Shown here one piece after another: positions 35,729 to 44,329 of a stretch of 64,000 nucleotides of DNA. The stretch lies in assembly GCF_042683665.1 (NCBI RefSeq), contig NZ_JBHUOO010000003.1. One strand, 5' to 3'. The DNA comes from Leeuwenhoekiella polynyae. GTDB taxonomy: Bacteria > Bacteroidota > Bacteroidia > Flavobacteriales > Flavobacteriaceae. Numbering within the stretch: the first letter of the stretch is position 1; the number at the start of each line of letters is the position of its first letter. A model generated the notes under the pieces. It was given only the letters and a program-made list of their open reading frames with translations. It was not told where the DNA came from and searched no databases. Position numbers and translations under genes: made by a program.

Positions 35729-36547
35729 ATGAAAATACTTGGTTTTTTAATGTTGAGTATGGTTTATATGTGCTCAAGTGGTGGTTCAGAAAGTAATACT
35801 GAACTTGCATCTCTGGAAATGGAAGAAGCTGCATATGATGATGTATCGTATCAAGAACACGATTCATCAACAGATTCTGATAAAAATTTAGAGCAGCAAA
35901 TTATCAAAACCGGTAATCTGCGTTTTGAAACTCAAAATCTTTCTGAAACCAAATCAACTATTTTAAAAGCAGTTGAAGCTACAGATGGATATATTCAGAA
36001 TGAACGTTCGGGTAAAGATTATCAAAGCAATTATCAGGAGTTACAGTTACGCATTCCTTCTAAAAATTTTCAGCAGGCATTAACGATCATCTCAAAAGGC
36101 GTTGAATTTTATGATGAGAAATCAATCAGTCAACGTGATGTAACCGAAGAATTTATTGATTTAGAAGCGCGCTTAAAAGCAAAACGAGAACTTGAAAACA
36201 GGTATCTTCAACTTTTAGAAAAAGCCAGATCAGTAAAAGAAATCCTTGAAATTGAACGGGAACTTTCCACAATACGTGAAGAAATAGAAGCCAAAGAAGG
36301 AAGACTCAATTACCTAAAAAAGCAGGTTTCATACAGTACGCTCACTGTTTATTTTTATAAAACTACTGTAGAAAGTGGCATAACACATTCTTATGGTTCT
36401 AAAATTATTCAGGCTTTAAAAGGGGGCTGGCAAGGTATTTCAACCTTTTTATTGGGCATACTTTATATATGGCCCTTTATAATCTTATTGATTCTTGCTA
36501 TCTTTCTAATACGACGCTGGCAGCGTAAAAAAGCATTAAAAAAATAA
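35729..36547 (+). CDS. DUF4349 lipoprotein
   Basis: The 272-residue protein has a lipoprotein signal (MVYMC). The central domain matches DUF4349: IIKTGNLRFETQNL and the SISQRDVTEEFIDLEARLKA block. A coiled coil follows (about 140-195) with LEIERELSTIREEIEAKEGRL. A transmembrane segment with a basic tail lies near the C-terminus (about 240-265). Function is not known. The gene starts 17 nt after rnpA and ends 3 nt before the S41 peptidase gene, so all three are probably cotranscribed. Confidence 0.8.
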   Translation: MKILGFLMLSMVYMCSSGGSESNTELASLEMEEAAYDDVSYQEHDSSTDSDKNLEQQIIKTGNLRFETQNLSETKSTILKAVEATDGYIQNERSGKDYQSNYQELQLRIPSKNFQQALTIISKGVEFYDEKSISQRDVTEEFIDLEARLKAKRELENRYLQLLEKARSVKEILEIERELSTIREEIEAKEGRLNYLKKQVSYSTLTVYFYKTTVESGITHSYGSKIIQALKGGWQGISTFLLGILYIWPFIILLILAIFLIRRWQRKKALKK

Positions 36548-36550
36548 TAT

Positions 36551-38176
36551 ATGAAAAAGCGCATACTCATATCAGCAACTGCTGTAGTGATCTTGTTTAC
36601 GACCGTTAGTTTTAAAAGTGATTTTTTTGAAATCGCTAAGCAAATCGAAATTTTTACCACGCTGTTTAAAGAACTCAACATGAATTATGTTGATGAAGTA
36701 AACCCTGCTGAGTTGATGGATAGCGCGATTGAAGGTATGCTTGCAGATCTGGATCCCTACACTAAATACTGGACAGAACAAGAAGTAGAAGATGCTCGCA
36801 TCAGCAACACCGGTGAATATACCGGCATTGGTGCTTCGGTGTTGACGCGTAATAAAACCATTACTATTCTCGAAACTTATAAAGATTATCCTGCTGATAA
36901 AGCCGGATTACAAGCGGGTGATGAGTTGATAAAAATAGGAGATATCAACATTGCAGATTTTGAAGATGATGCAGGTGACCTTTTACAAGGTGCTCCCGGT
37001 ACCAGTATTCCTATCACCTATAAACGCCAGGGAAAATTGCAAACCACCTCTTTGAAGCGTGAAGAAATTGATATTGAAGCTGTACCTTTTTACACACTTA
37101 TTGACACTAAAGTAGGATATATTGTTTTGTCTAAGTTCAATAAAAAAGCATCTTCAGAAACTGCTGCTGCAGTAAAAGAATTGAAAAGTGAAGGAGCAAC
37201 TTCGATCATTTTAGATCTGAGAGGAAATCCCGGTGGTTTATTAACCGAAGCCATAAATGTGAGTAATTTATTTTTACCAAAAGGAAAATTAATTACCACC
37301 ACAAAATCAGTAATTGAGAAATACAATCAGGAATATTATACACGCAACGAGCCTTTAGATACACAAATACCGGTTGCTGTGTTAATAAATGGTCGCAGTG
37401 CCTCTGCAAGTGAGATTGTTTCGGGTTCTCTGCAAGATTATGACCGTGCGGTAATTGTAGGTGCTCGTAGTTTTGGTAAAGGTCTTGTACAACGGCCTAA
37501 AGAGCTTACTTACGGCACCCAATTGAAGATTACTATCTCAAGATATTATACACCTAGTGGACGCTGCATACAGGCCTTAGATTATTGGAATCGTGATGAA
37601 AGCGGAAACGCAGTGCGTACAAATGTGGCTGATTATAATGAGTTTAAAACCAGTACAGGTAGAAAAGTTTACGATGGGGGTGGAGTCTTACCGGATATTC
37701 AGATAGAATCTGCAGGAATGAGCGCCATTACAGAAGCTTTATTAAGGGATCAGGCGATTTTTGATTTCGCTACAGATTACTTATACAAGCATAATTACAG
37801 TAATTTGGAAGATTTTGATTTTTCTGCTTCAGATTATGCTGCCTTTAAAAATTTTCTCGATAAACAAGGATTTGCCTATCAAACCCAAACCGAAAGAGAT
37901 CTGGAAAAAGCGTATATCATTGCTGAAAAAGACAATCTACAAAGTGACATCAGTACCGAATATGCCAATATCATGAAGACAATAGATGCTGCTAAAAAAC
38001 AGCAGTTGGATAAAAAGGAACGCGAAATTTCAAAATTAATCATTGACGAATTGGTCAAAAGATATTTTTACAGAGAAGGTTTGTATAAATATCAACTTAC
38101 ACACAACGAAGAAATTGCCGAAGCTAAATCTATTTTAAATAATAGCAGTAAATACTTAAAAGTATTGAATCGCTAA
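36551..38176 (+). CDS. S41-family C-terminal processing peptidase
   Basis: The 541-residue exported protease has a hydrophobic N-terminus. A PDZ domain follows (about 90-175, TGIGASVLTRNKT then KAGLQAGDELIKIGD). The Ser-Lys active site is Ser285 in GRSASASEI and Lys310 in SFGKGLVQ, with the usual 25-residue gap. The C-terminal about 150 residues are helical and specific to Bacteroidota members. It would trim the C-termini of periplasmic proteins. It lies 3 nt after the DUF4349 gene. Confidence 0.93.
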   Translation: MKKRILISATAVVILFTTVSFKSDFFEIAKQIEIFTTLFKELNMNYVDEVNPAELMDSAIEGMLADLDPYTKYWTEQEVEDARISNTGEYTGIGASVLTRNKTITILETYKDYPADKAGLQAGDELIKIGDINIADFEDDAGDLLQGAPGTSIPITYKRQGKLQTTSLKREEIDIEAVPFYTLIDTKVGYIVLSKFNKKASSETAAAVKELKSEGATSIILDLRGNPGGLLTEAINVSNLFLPKGKLITTTKSVIEKYNQEYYTRNEPLDTQIPVAVLINGRSASASEIVSGSLQDYDRAVIVGARSFGKGLVQRPKELTYGTQLKITISRYYTPSGRCIQALDYWNRDESGNAVRTNVADYNEFKTSTGRKVYDGGGVLPDIQIESAGMSAITEALLRDQAIFDFATDYLYKHNYSNLEDFDFSASDYAAFKNFLDKQGFAYQTQTERDLEKAYIIAEKDNLQSDISTEYANIMKTIDAAKKQQLDKKEREISKLIIDELVKRYFYREGLYKYQLTHNEEIAEAKSILNNSSKYLKVLNR

Positions 38177-38319
38177 TTCTATGCTTAATTAACCAAAAAA
38201 GTGAAATATACTAGAATTTTTTTAGAATATAGTATAATTAATTTAATAATTAACATTGAAAATCAAGTATTTAACCTTAATTTAAGAGTTATTTAATACC
38301 TATCTCTTACATTATAGTT

Positions 38320-38697
38320 ATGATAACTATAGATAAGGATACCGATAAGAACACAGAAATTTTAGGAACCGCGATAAGCTATTTAGAAGATAGAGGATTT
38401 GAAAATATCAAAGCCGATACAGACGGATTTGAATCTCCTAAATCGTATATCAGACGCGGAAGTGAAGTGTCTATAACACCAGACATAGTAGCTGAACGCG
38501 ATGGCGAGAAACACATTTTTGAATTGAGTTTAAAATCTAAGAAACCCAGACTATTAAAGTCTAAGTGGTTATTTTTAGACACTTTGAGCGGTATGAAGAA
38601 TTTTAAATTTAAAATTTTTACCACAAGAGGACATTATAAATTTACCGATGAGACTTTAAATAGTATCAACTTAAATAAAACCCCTGTTAAGATTTAA
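38320..38697 (+). CDS. Hypothetical protein, 125 aa, weak PD-(D/E)xK-like pattern
   Basis: No family is recognised with confidence. The protein has no signal peptide or membrane segment. SITPDIVAERDGEKHIFELS then LKSKK places Asp55, Glu68 and Lys72 on adjacent predicted strands, which is reminiscent of restriction-endonuclease-like folds. However, the usual ExK is replaced by ExxxK. RGSEVSITPDI fits a substrate-facing loop. It is single, with a 140-nt AT-rich leader and a terminator shared with the convergent acetyltransferase gene. Confidence 0.6.
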   Translation: MITIDKDTDKNTEILGTAISYLEDRGFENIKADTDGFESPKSYIRRGSEVSITPDIVAERDGEKHIFELSLKSKKPRLLKSKWLFLDTLSGMKNFKFKIFTTRGHYKFTDETLNSINLNKTPVKI

Positions 38698-38718
38698 AAG
38701 GCATCTTACATAACATAA

Positions 38719-38746
38719 AAAAACCGCCAGTTGGCGGTTTTTTTAT
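38719..38746. terminator. Bidirectional terminator
   Basis: AAACCGCCAGTTGGCGGTTT, a perfect 10-bp inverted repeat with A and T runs on the two sides, lies between convergent genes. The right arm T run reaches the acetyltransferase stop. Confidence 0.85.
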
Positions 38747-39183
38747 ACTTTAATCATACGTATGTGTGGTATATCATCTTCGAGATATCCTTCTCCAACT
38801 TCTTGAAAACCGAGTTCGTTATAAAATTTCTTAAGATACGTTTGCGCAGATAACTCTATAGTTTTTGTATTTAAATCAGTTTCTATATGAGTTATAGAAG
38901 CTTGCATTATTACTTTACCATAACCATATTGACGCTGGTTTTCTTTAACCAGAACTCTACCTATACTTGCATTGTTAAAATATGCACCGGGTTCAAACAA
39001 TCGCGTATAAGCAACTAGTGAACCTTCTTTATATCCTAAAACATGTAAAGCTTTCTGATCTTTACCGTCTACATCTTGATACGGGCAGTTTTGTTCAACA
39101 ACAAATACTTCAGCACGTAGCTGTAGTAATTCATATAGTGAATGAATTGTTAATTGCTCAAAGCTTAGTATTTTAATTTCCAT
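38743..39183 (-). CDS. GNAT acetyltransferase, ElaA-like
   Basis: The 146-residue protein is close to ElaA of E. coli: LLQLRAEVFVVEQNCPYQDVD at the start, then IGRVLVKENQRQYGYGKVIM (the acetyl-CoA-binding R/Q-x-x-G-x-G/A region) and GFQEVGEGYLEDDIPHIRM at the end. ElaA is a predicted N-acyltransferase; the substrate is not established. A long leader of about 150 nt carries the palindrome element found also before mce and dusB. Confidence 0.85.
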   Translation of the reverse strand: MEIKILSFEQLTIHSLYELLQLRAEVFVVEQNCPYQDVDGKDQKALHVLGYKEGSLVAYTRLFEPGAYFNNASIGRVLVKENQRQYGYGKVIMQASITHIETDLNTKTIELSAQTYLKKFYNELGFQEVGEGYLEDDIPHIRMIKV

Positions 39184-39330
39184 AAGTTACTTTTAGAGGT
39201 GATGCAATATCTGCATCTTTTAAAAATATTCCTTAGAAAACAACGCTTTAAACTCTGGTAAAACTGTTTTAGGTAATACTGTGAGGAATTAAGGCGAACT
39301 AGTTTATATATAGAAGCAAGCCTAGGAATA

Positions 39331-39352
39331 TTTAAATCTCGAATATCGAGTA
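39331..39352 (-). repeat. Leader palindrome element, copy in the elaA-like leader
   Basis: The minus strand reads CTCGATATTCGAG followed by ATTTAAAT, fitting YCGATnWTCGRGATTTAAAT. It lies about 147 nt before the ATG at 39183. No TAnnTTTG box is seen just upstream of this copy. Confidence 0.65.
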
Positions 39353-39360
39353 AAACACTG

Positions 39361-39900
39361 TGTGAATAACCGTATTTACTTTGATTACTAGTTCTAAAGG
39401 GCTTGCAGCTCTTTATTGAACTTAACGATCTCGAATCAAATGAGTTAACACTTAGTTAACATAAATGTTTATAAGTTGTCATCAAAAAAGTAAAATCAAA
39501 ATTGCTTTCTATCAAAAAAATTACAAAGCAGATCATGGGTAATACCATGCAAGAAAATCTTTCTAAATTTTGTTGGCAGTTTATGAGCAATTCAAACGTT
39601 CATTTTTAATAAATGTTAGTAAGATTTTATTCAAAAAATACTATTGATTACTGTTATCAACAATTGTTAACAGCGTTTTGAAATTCGTTGATAATTAAGA
39701 CTTATCTAATCTGAAAAGATCTGTATAAGTCGTTAATATCTACCAATAATTAAAAATCCAAACTTTAGATATGTAAATTTATACCGCTATTAACAAACAA
39801 TAATAAGCATCAGTTTTAATTTAAATTTTAAAAAAGAAAAATGATAATTATATATACTGTTAACAACTGAAATAAGATTGAAAGAAAATTTGAATTTTTT
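39361..39900. other. AT-rich intergenic region with DnaA-box-like words (possible replication or regulatory region)
   Basis: No protein gene is supported here. The region carries TGTGAATAA (39361-39369, TTATTCACA on the minus strand), TTATCAACA (39654-39662), CGTTGATAA (39686-39694), and four GTTAACA words (39444, 39455, 39666, 39860). It lies between divergent genes and is strongly AT-rich. These words resemble DnaA boxes and suggest oriC, but genes to the left do not point away from it as origin-proximal genes often do. The call is tentative. Confidence 0.25.
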
Positions 39901-39920
39901 AGAAAACTTAAAGTGAACTC

Positions 39921-39957
39921 AAAAAAAAAGAACCCTTTTTAGAGAGTTCCTTTTTTT
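39921..39957 (-). terminator. Terminator after the 34-aa ORF
   Basis: The minus strand has an AAAAAAGGAAC-type arm pairing imperfectly with GTTCTTTTTTT and ends in a long T run, 23 nt after the small ORF stop. Confidence 0.65.
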
Positions 39958-39979
39958 GACTTTAAAATTGATGTATCTT

Positions 39980-40084
39980 TTAAAAAATTGAATTGACGTA
40001 CGATAAGACTCCTAAGAATCCTAGTATAAAAATACTAAGAAAGAGGATGATGACCGTATAGCGCTTCAACAAAAACGTTTTCAT
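39980..40084 (-). CDS. Small single-helix membrane peptide, 34 aa
   Basis: The minus strand encodes MKTFLLKRYTVIILFLSIFI then LGFLGVLSYVNSIF and a TAA. The basic N-terminus followed by one long hydrophobic helix fits a small inner-membrane peptide. It has a -7 box TAAATTTG 29 nt before its ATG and a terminator just after its stop, in a region otherwise without genes. This makes chance less likely. I recognise no family; it resembles in shape the tiny subunits of membrane complexes or toxin-like peptides, but neither is shown. Confidence 0.55.
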   Translation of the reverse strand: MKTFLLKRYTVIILFLSIFILGFLGVLSYVNSIF

Positions 40085-40112
40085 ATCGAAAAAGTTTGAT
40101 TAATGAATAGAA

Positions 40113-40120
40113 CAAATTTA
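40113..40120 (-). promoter_or_regulatory. -7 box TAAATTTG for the 34-aa ORF
   Basis: A full TAnnTTTG match on the minus strand, placed 28 nt before the ATG at 40084. Confidence 0.5.
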
Positions 40121-40258
40121 GTATTTATTTAACAAGTGAGACCTTTTTTAAATTAAATATTGGTTATATAACAGTTAAATCTGTATTTATTTGATTTTTA
40201 AGGACTAAGATTAACTTAAAGTTCACGTAATACATCTAAGTTTTTCAGCTTTTAAAGC

Positions 40259-40266
40259 TAATTTTG
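40259..40266 (+). promoter_or_regulatory. -7 box TAATTTTG for rnr
   Basis: A full TAnnTTTG match 23 nt before the rnr ATG. It overlaps the palindrome AGCTTTTAAAGCT (40248-40260), which could be an operator. Confidence 0.55.
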
Positions 40267-40289
40267 CACTAATTAATACAAAGCATTGA

Positions 40290-42494
40290 ATGCCAAATAA
40301 AAAAAGACGAAGATCCAATACAAAAATCGGTAACCTTACTCAGAAAATTATCTCTATTTTAAAACGGGAACCCGGTAAATTATTCAACCATAAACAGATT
40401 GCGGCAAAACTTCAAGTAGACGATCCTAACAGCCGCAATGAGATCGTTAGAGAATTAGCACAGCTTACAGCAAAAAAACATATCGAAGAGAAAGAACGCG
40501 GTAAATATGTATTTAGCGCAGAATCTCATTATCACACTGGTAAATTAGATTGTACCAGTAAAGGTGATGGTTATGTAATTGTTGAAGGAATGGAAAATGA
40601 TATTTACATTCCTAAAAATAACATGAATAAAGCCTTAAACGGTGACATTGTAAAAGTTTACGTTTACAAACAACGCAGAAGCAAGAAACATGAAGGAGAG
40701 ATTGTAGAAATAGTAGAACGCAAGACTGATGAATTTGTAGGTGTAGTTCAAATGCAAAAAAACTTTGCCTTTGTAAATACTTCTGCAGAAGGAAAAATGC
40801 GTACTGATGTTTTTGTTCCGAAGAATAAATTGAATGGCGCTGAAGATGGTGAGAAAGTTTTAGTAAAGATTGAAGACTGGCCAGAGAAAGCAGATTCACC
40901 CTTTGGCAAAGTCATTAAGGTTTTAGGGATGCCTGGTGAGCACAATACAGAGATTCACTCTATTTTAGCTCAGTATGGTTTACCGCATGATTTCCCAAAT
41001 GAGGTAGAAGAATATGCTAATAATATAGATACCAGTATTAAAGCAGATGAGATTGCAAAACGCCGTGATATGCGTGATGTGCTCACCTTTACGATTGACC
41101 CAAAGGATGCAAAAGATTTTGATGATGCTTTGAGTTTTCAGGTTTTAGAGAATGGAAATTATGAGGTAGGTATTCACATTGCAGATGTATCGCATTACGT
41201 AATTCCCGGAACGATTTTAGATGATGAGGCTTATGAACGTGCTACTTCGGTTTACCTGGTAGATCGTGTGGTTCCAATGCTTCCGGAGATTTTGTCTAAT
41301 AATGCGTGTTCGTTGAGACCTCATGAAGAAAAATACACATTTTCAGCAGTTTTTGAATTAGATAAATCTTCAGGTAAAGTAAAAGAACAGTGGTTTGGTC
41401 GTACAGTAACGTATAGCGATGCGCGTTTTGCTTATGAAGAAGCGCAACAAATTATAGAAACTCGAGAAGCAACCATTCCTGCAGAAATTTCCCTTACCGG
41501 AAAATCATATAACGTAGATCCTGCTATTGTTAATGCTACTCTAGAATTAGACAGATTAGCAAAAATTATGCGCAGACAGCGTATGAAAAATGGAGCTATT
41601 TCTTTTGATAAAGTTGAAGTTAAATTTGAATTGGATCAGGAAAATGATCCCGTTGGAGTTTTCTTTAAAACTTCTAAAGATGCCAATAAACTGATTGAAG
41701 AGTTTATGCTTTTGGCCAATAAGAAAGTAGCAGAATTTATAGGAAAGCAAAGTCCTAAGAAAACATTTGTATATAGAATACACGACGAACCCAATGATGA
41801 AAAGCTTGCAGCTTTACAAACCATTGCAGGTCGTTTTGGTTATAAAATGAATCTTAAAGACCGAAAAAGCACAACAGCATCTTTAAATAATTTATTGACT
41901 GATGTTGCCGGTAAAAAAGAACAAAATTTAATAGATACACTTGCAATACGTACGATGAGTAAAGCGGTGTACAGCACAGATAATATTGGCCATTATGGTT
42001 TGGCTTTTGATTATTATTCTCACTTTACTTCTCCCATACGTCGTTATCCAGATGTAATGGTTCATAGATTATTACAGCATTATCTGGATCAGGGAAAATC
42101 TGCAAATGAAGAAGAATACGAAGAAAAATGTAAGCACAGCAGCGATATGGAATATCTAGCTACTAGTGCAGAGCGTGATTCTATCAAGTATATGCAGGTC
42201 AAATTTATGCAAGACCACAAAGATGAAACCTTCCTAGGGGTTATTTCTGGTGTTACAGAATGGGGTATTTATGTTGAGATCATAGATAATAAATGTGAGG
42301 GTATGATTCGCTTGCGTGATATTAAAGGCGATCATTTTGACTTTGACCAGGAGCAATATGCAATAGTAGGTCGAAAGACCAAACAAGTAATCACGTTAGG
42401 CGATGAAGTGTTAGTGAAAGTTAAAGAGGCAGATTTAGTCAAGAAACATTTAGATTTTACGTTAGTAGAGGTAAAGAGCGCAATAGAAGCTTAG
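40290..42494 (+). CDS. rnr: Ribonuclease R
   Basis: The 734-residue 3'-5' exoribonuclease has the family layout. There is a basic N-terminus with a winged helix (KIISILKREPGKLFNHKQIA), then cold-shock OB domains and the RNB catalytic domain with FTIDPKDAKDFDDALSF, whose Asp cluster binds metal. HYGLAFDYYSHFTSPIRRYPD lies near its end, and a C-terminal S1 domain follows (GVISGVTEWGIYVEI). It degrades structured RNA and helps in rRNA quality control. The ATG at 40290 follows a -7 box closely. It is the first gene to the right of the long AT-rich region. Confidence 0.96.
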   Translation: MPNKKRRRSNTKIGNLTQKIISILKREPGKLFNHKQIAAKLQVDDPNSRNEIVRELAQLTAKKHIEEKERGKYVFSAESHYHTGKLDCTSKGDGYVIVEGMENDIYIPKNNMNKALNGDIVKVYVYKQRRSKKHEGEIVEIVERKTDEFVGVVQMQKNFAFVNTSAEGKMRTDVFVPKNKLNGAEDGEKVLVKIEDWPEKADSPFGKVIKVLGMPGEHNTEIHSILAQYGLPHDFPNEVEEYANNIDTSIKADEIAKRRDMRDVLTFTIDPKDAKDFDDALSFQVLENGNYEVGIHIADVSHYVIPGTILDDEAYERATSVYLVDRVVPMLPEILSNNACSLRPHEEKYTFSAVFELDKSSGKVKEQWFGRTVTYSDARFAYEEAQQIIETREATIPAEISLTGKSYNVDPAIVNATLELDRLAKIMRRQRMKNGAISFDKVEVKFELDQENDPVGVFFKTSKDANKLIEEFMLLANKKVAEFIGKQSPKKTFVYRIHDEPNDEKLAALQTIAGRFGYKMNLKDRKSTTASLNNLLTDVAGKKEQNLIDTLAIRTMSKAVYSTDNIGHYGLAFDYYSHFTSPIRRYPDVMVHRLLQHYLDQGKSANEEEYEEKCKHSSDMEYLATSAERDSIKYMQVKFMQDHKDETFLGVISGVTEWGIYVEIIDNKCEGMIRLRDIKGDHFDFDQEQYAIVGRKTKQVITLGDEVLVKVKEADLVKKHLDFTLVEVKSAIEA

Positions 42495-42530
42495 GCAACT
42501 GTAACAAATTGAGTTTTGTATTGTCTCTCT

Positions 42531-42640
42531 ATTGGCACCGCCAAAGGGTTTAGCTCCCTTGGCTTTCCTTAAAATTGAAAATTTGTTTTTAACCAAAGTC
42601 TCGTAGGCTTGCCTCGAGGTAGTTGACTAAAATTAAAATC
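42531..42640 (+). repeat. Intergenic repeat of about 105 bp, copy 1 (before the DUF2807 gene)
   Basis: It begins ATTGGCACCGCCAAAGGGTT and ends near the DUF2807 start. It shares long identical blocks with the copy at 44828-44935, for example 22 nt at the start and 21 nt around AAATTGAAAATTTG. A hairpin CTCGTAGGC-TT-GCCTCGAG lies at 42600-42618. Another, CCAAAGGG with CCCTTGG, lies near the 5' end. Both copies have the same orientation relative to the gene that follows. Confidence 0.75.
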
Positions 42641-42642
42641 TT

Positions 42643-43311
42643 ATGAAAAAACTAATCATTGCATTACTACTGGTTGCTACAACCGCTACTTATGCACAAG
42701 AAACTAAGGCTGTAGGAGATTTTACCGAGGTTAAAGTTTTTGACCGTATGCGTGTAAATCTCATCAAATCTTTAGAGAATAAAGTTATCTTAAAAGGAAA
42801 AGATACTGAAGATATCGAACTCGTAAACAAAGACGGAGTTCTCAAGATTCGTATGGATATTGATAAAATATTTGATGGTAATGAGACTTTTGTAGAAGTA
42901 CATTATAACAATTTAAGAGTTATTGATGGTAATGAAGGAGCAGAAATCGTTGTAAACGAACTTATAGAGCAACCTAAAATAGAAATACGTGTGCAGGAAG
43001 GAGCACAAGTAAAAGCTGGTCTTGAAGTAGAAAATGCCGAAATGCGTGCTGTAACCGGCGGAATTATAAATGCTAGTGGAACTGCTAAAAATCAAAATGT
43101 AGAAGTGAATACCGGTGGTATTTATGAAGGCAAATCTTTAGAGACTACAGATACTTATTTACGTATTCAGGCAGGGGGAGAGGCAGATATTTTTGCTAGA
43201 AGAACTGCAGAAGTAAAGATCAGAGCCGGTGGTGATGTACACGTTTATGGTAATCCTACAGAGCTTATAAAAGATAAATTTATTGGAGGTCGTGTGACCG
43301 TTATGAAGTGA
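42643..43311 (+). CDS. Exported head-GIN/DUF2807 beta-helix-like protein
   Basis: The 222-residue protein has a signal peptide ending TYAQE. A domain of short repeating beta segments follows (for example GDFTEVKVFDRMRVNLIKS, then EIRVQEGAQVKAGLEV and RIQAGGEADIFARR). This fits the DUF2807 (head GIN) family of putative adhesin-like auto-transporter-type proteins. Function is unknown. The leader contains copy 1 of the intergenic repeat. The LysE-family gene starts 123 nt downstream. Confidence 0.8.
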   Translation: MKKLIIALLLVATTATYAQETKAVGDFTEVKVFDRMRVNLIKSLENKVILKGKDTEDIELVNKDGVLKIRMDIDKIFDGNETFVEVHYNNLRVIDGNEGAEIVVNELIEQPKIEIRVQEGAQVKAGLEVENAEMRAVTGGIINASGTAKNQNVEVNTGGIYEGKSLETTDTYLRIQAGGEADIFARRTAEVKIRAGGDVHVYGNPTELIKDKFIGGRVTVMK

Positions 43312-43434
43312 TTTAATTCAATTTAGTTACTTTTGTGAGTATAGGCTTCAGGTTTATCTGAAGTGAGAATCTTAACTGAATTATTCTTAGAATACTTTTA
43401 ACCTCTAATCAGGTAAAAGATTTCATACTCCTAA

Positions 43435-44151
43435 ATGTTACAAGACTTATCAACTGCAATACCACTGGGTTTTCTACTCGCATTTCTTGTAGGACCTGTG
43501 TTTTTTGTACTATTAGAAACAGCTGCTTTAAAAGGTTTTAGAGCAGCTTTTATATTTGATATAGGTGTTGTAACTGCAGATACTATCTTTATTCTCATTG
43601 CCTATTTTAGTACCAATCAGTTGCTTGATAAACTCAAAGATGATCCGGCTTTGTTCATTTTTGGAGGAATGTTGCTAACAGTATACGGTGTTATTTCCTT
43701 TTTAAGAGTGCGTAAAAACAAACTTGATGATGATGAGCATCCTACCGTTGTAATGAGTAAACGCAATTACTTAGGCCTTTTTGTAAAAGGTTTTCTATTG
43801 AATTTTATAAATATAGGAGTTCTGGGATTTTGGCTGGTTATCCTTATATCTGCCGGGCCACAGCTCGATATGAATTCTGATCGCTTACTTATATTTTTTG
43901 GTGGAATTTTAGCTACTTATCTATTTATAGATATCATTAAAATTCTTTTAGCTAAGAAGTTGAGAAGTAAATTAACGCCTACTCGTATTGCATTGATCAA
44001 GAAAATTATCAGTGTTTTGATGTTTCTTTTTGGATTGTTACTAATCTCAAAGGGTTTGTTTCCTTCTAAAATACATGAGATAGAAAAGCGTATTGAAGAG
44101 ATTGCTCCAGAAAATCAGTTTAATTTGGATACTGATTCAATCACGCTTTAA
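43435..44151 (+). CDS. LysE-family amino-acid exporter
   Basis: The 238-residue inner-membrane protein has about six transmembrane helices. The LysE N-terminal motif is present: IPLGFLLAFLVGPVFFVLLETAALKGFRAAF, given here in parts (PLGFLLAFLVGPVFF, ETAALKGFRAAF). Later NFINIGVLGFWL is also typical. The family exports amino acids or related small molecules. The C-terminal tail (about 215-238) is hydrophilic. Substrate is unknown. It is convergent to tRNA-Cys. Confidence 0.85.
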   Translation: MLQDLSTAIPLGFLLAFLVGPVFFVLLETAALKGFRAAFIFDIGVVTADTIFILIAYFSTNQLLDKLKDDPALFIFGGMLLTVYGVISFLRVRKNKLDDDEHPTVVMSKRNYLGLFVKGFLLNFINIGVLGFWLVILISAGPQLDMNSDRLLIFFGGILATYLFIDIIKILLAKKLRSKLTPTRIALIKKIISVLMFLFGLLLISKGLFPSKIHEIEKRIEEIAPENQFNLDTDSITL

Positions 44152-44176
44152 ATATTTATAACTTTATTAAATAAAA

Positions 44177-44206
44177 AAAGACCCTTCAGTAATGAAGAGT
44201 CTTTGT
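44177..44206 (-). terminator. Terminator of tRNA-Cys
   Basis: The minus strand has AAAGAC and CTTCA arms pairing with TGAAG and GTCTTT around a TTAC loop, with one internal mismatch, then a run of Ts. Confidence 0.75.
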
Positions 44207-44208
44207 TG

Positions 44209-44279
44209 AGGTGTCGAGCGGATTCGAACCGCTGTAGATGGTGTTGCAGACCACTGCCTAGCCACTCGGCCACGACACC
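44209..44279 (-). tRNA. tRNA-Cys (GCA)
   Basis: A complete 71-nt cloverleaf on the minus strand: acceptor GGTGTCG with CGACACC, anticodon loop CTGCAAC (GCA), T-loop GGTTCGAATCC and discriminator U73, the tRNA-Cys identity base. CCA is not encoded. Confidence 0.95.
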
Positions 44280-44329
44280 CTTTTTATTAGGACTGCAAAT
44301 TTAAGGTTTTTCTTTAGATATAAAAGCTA

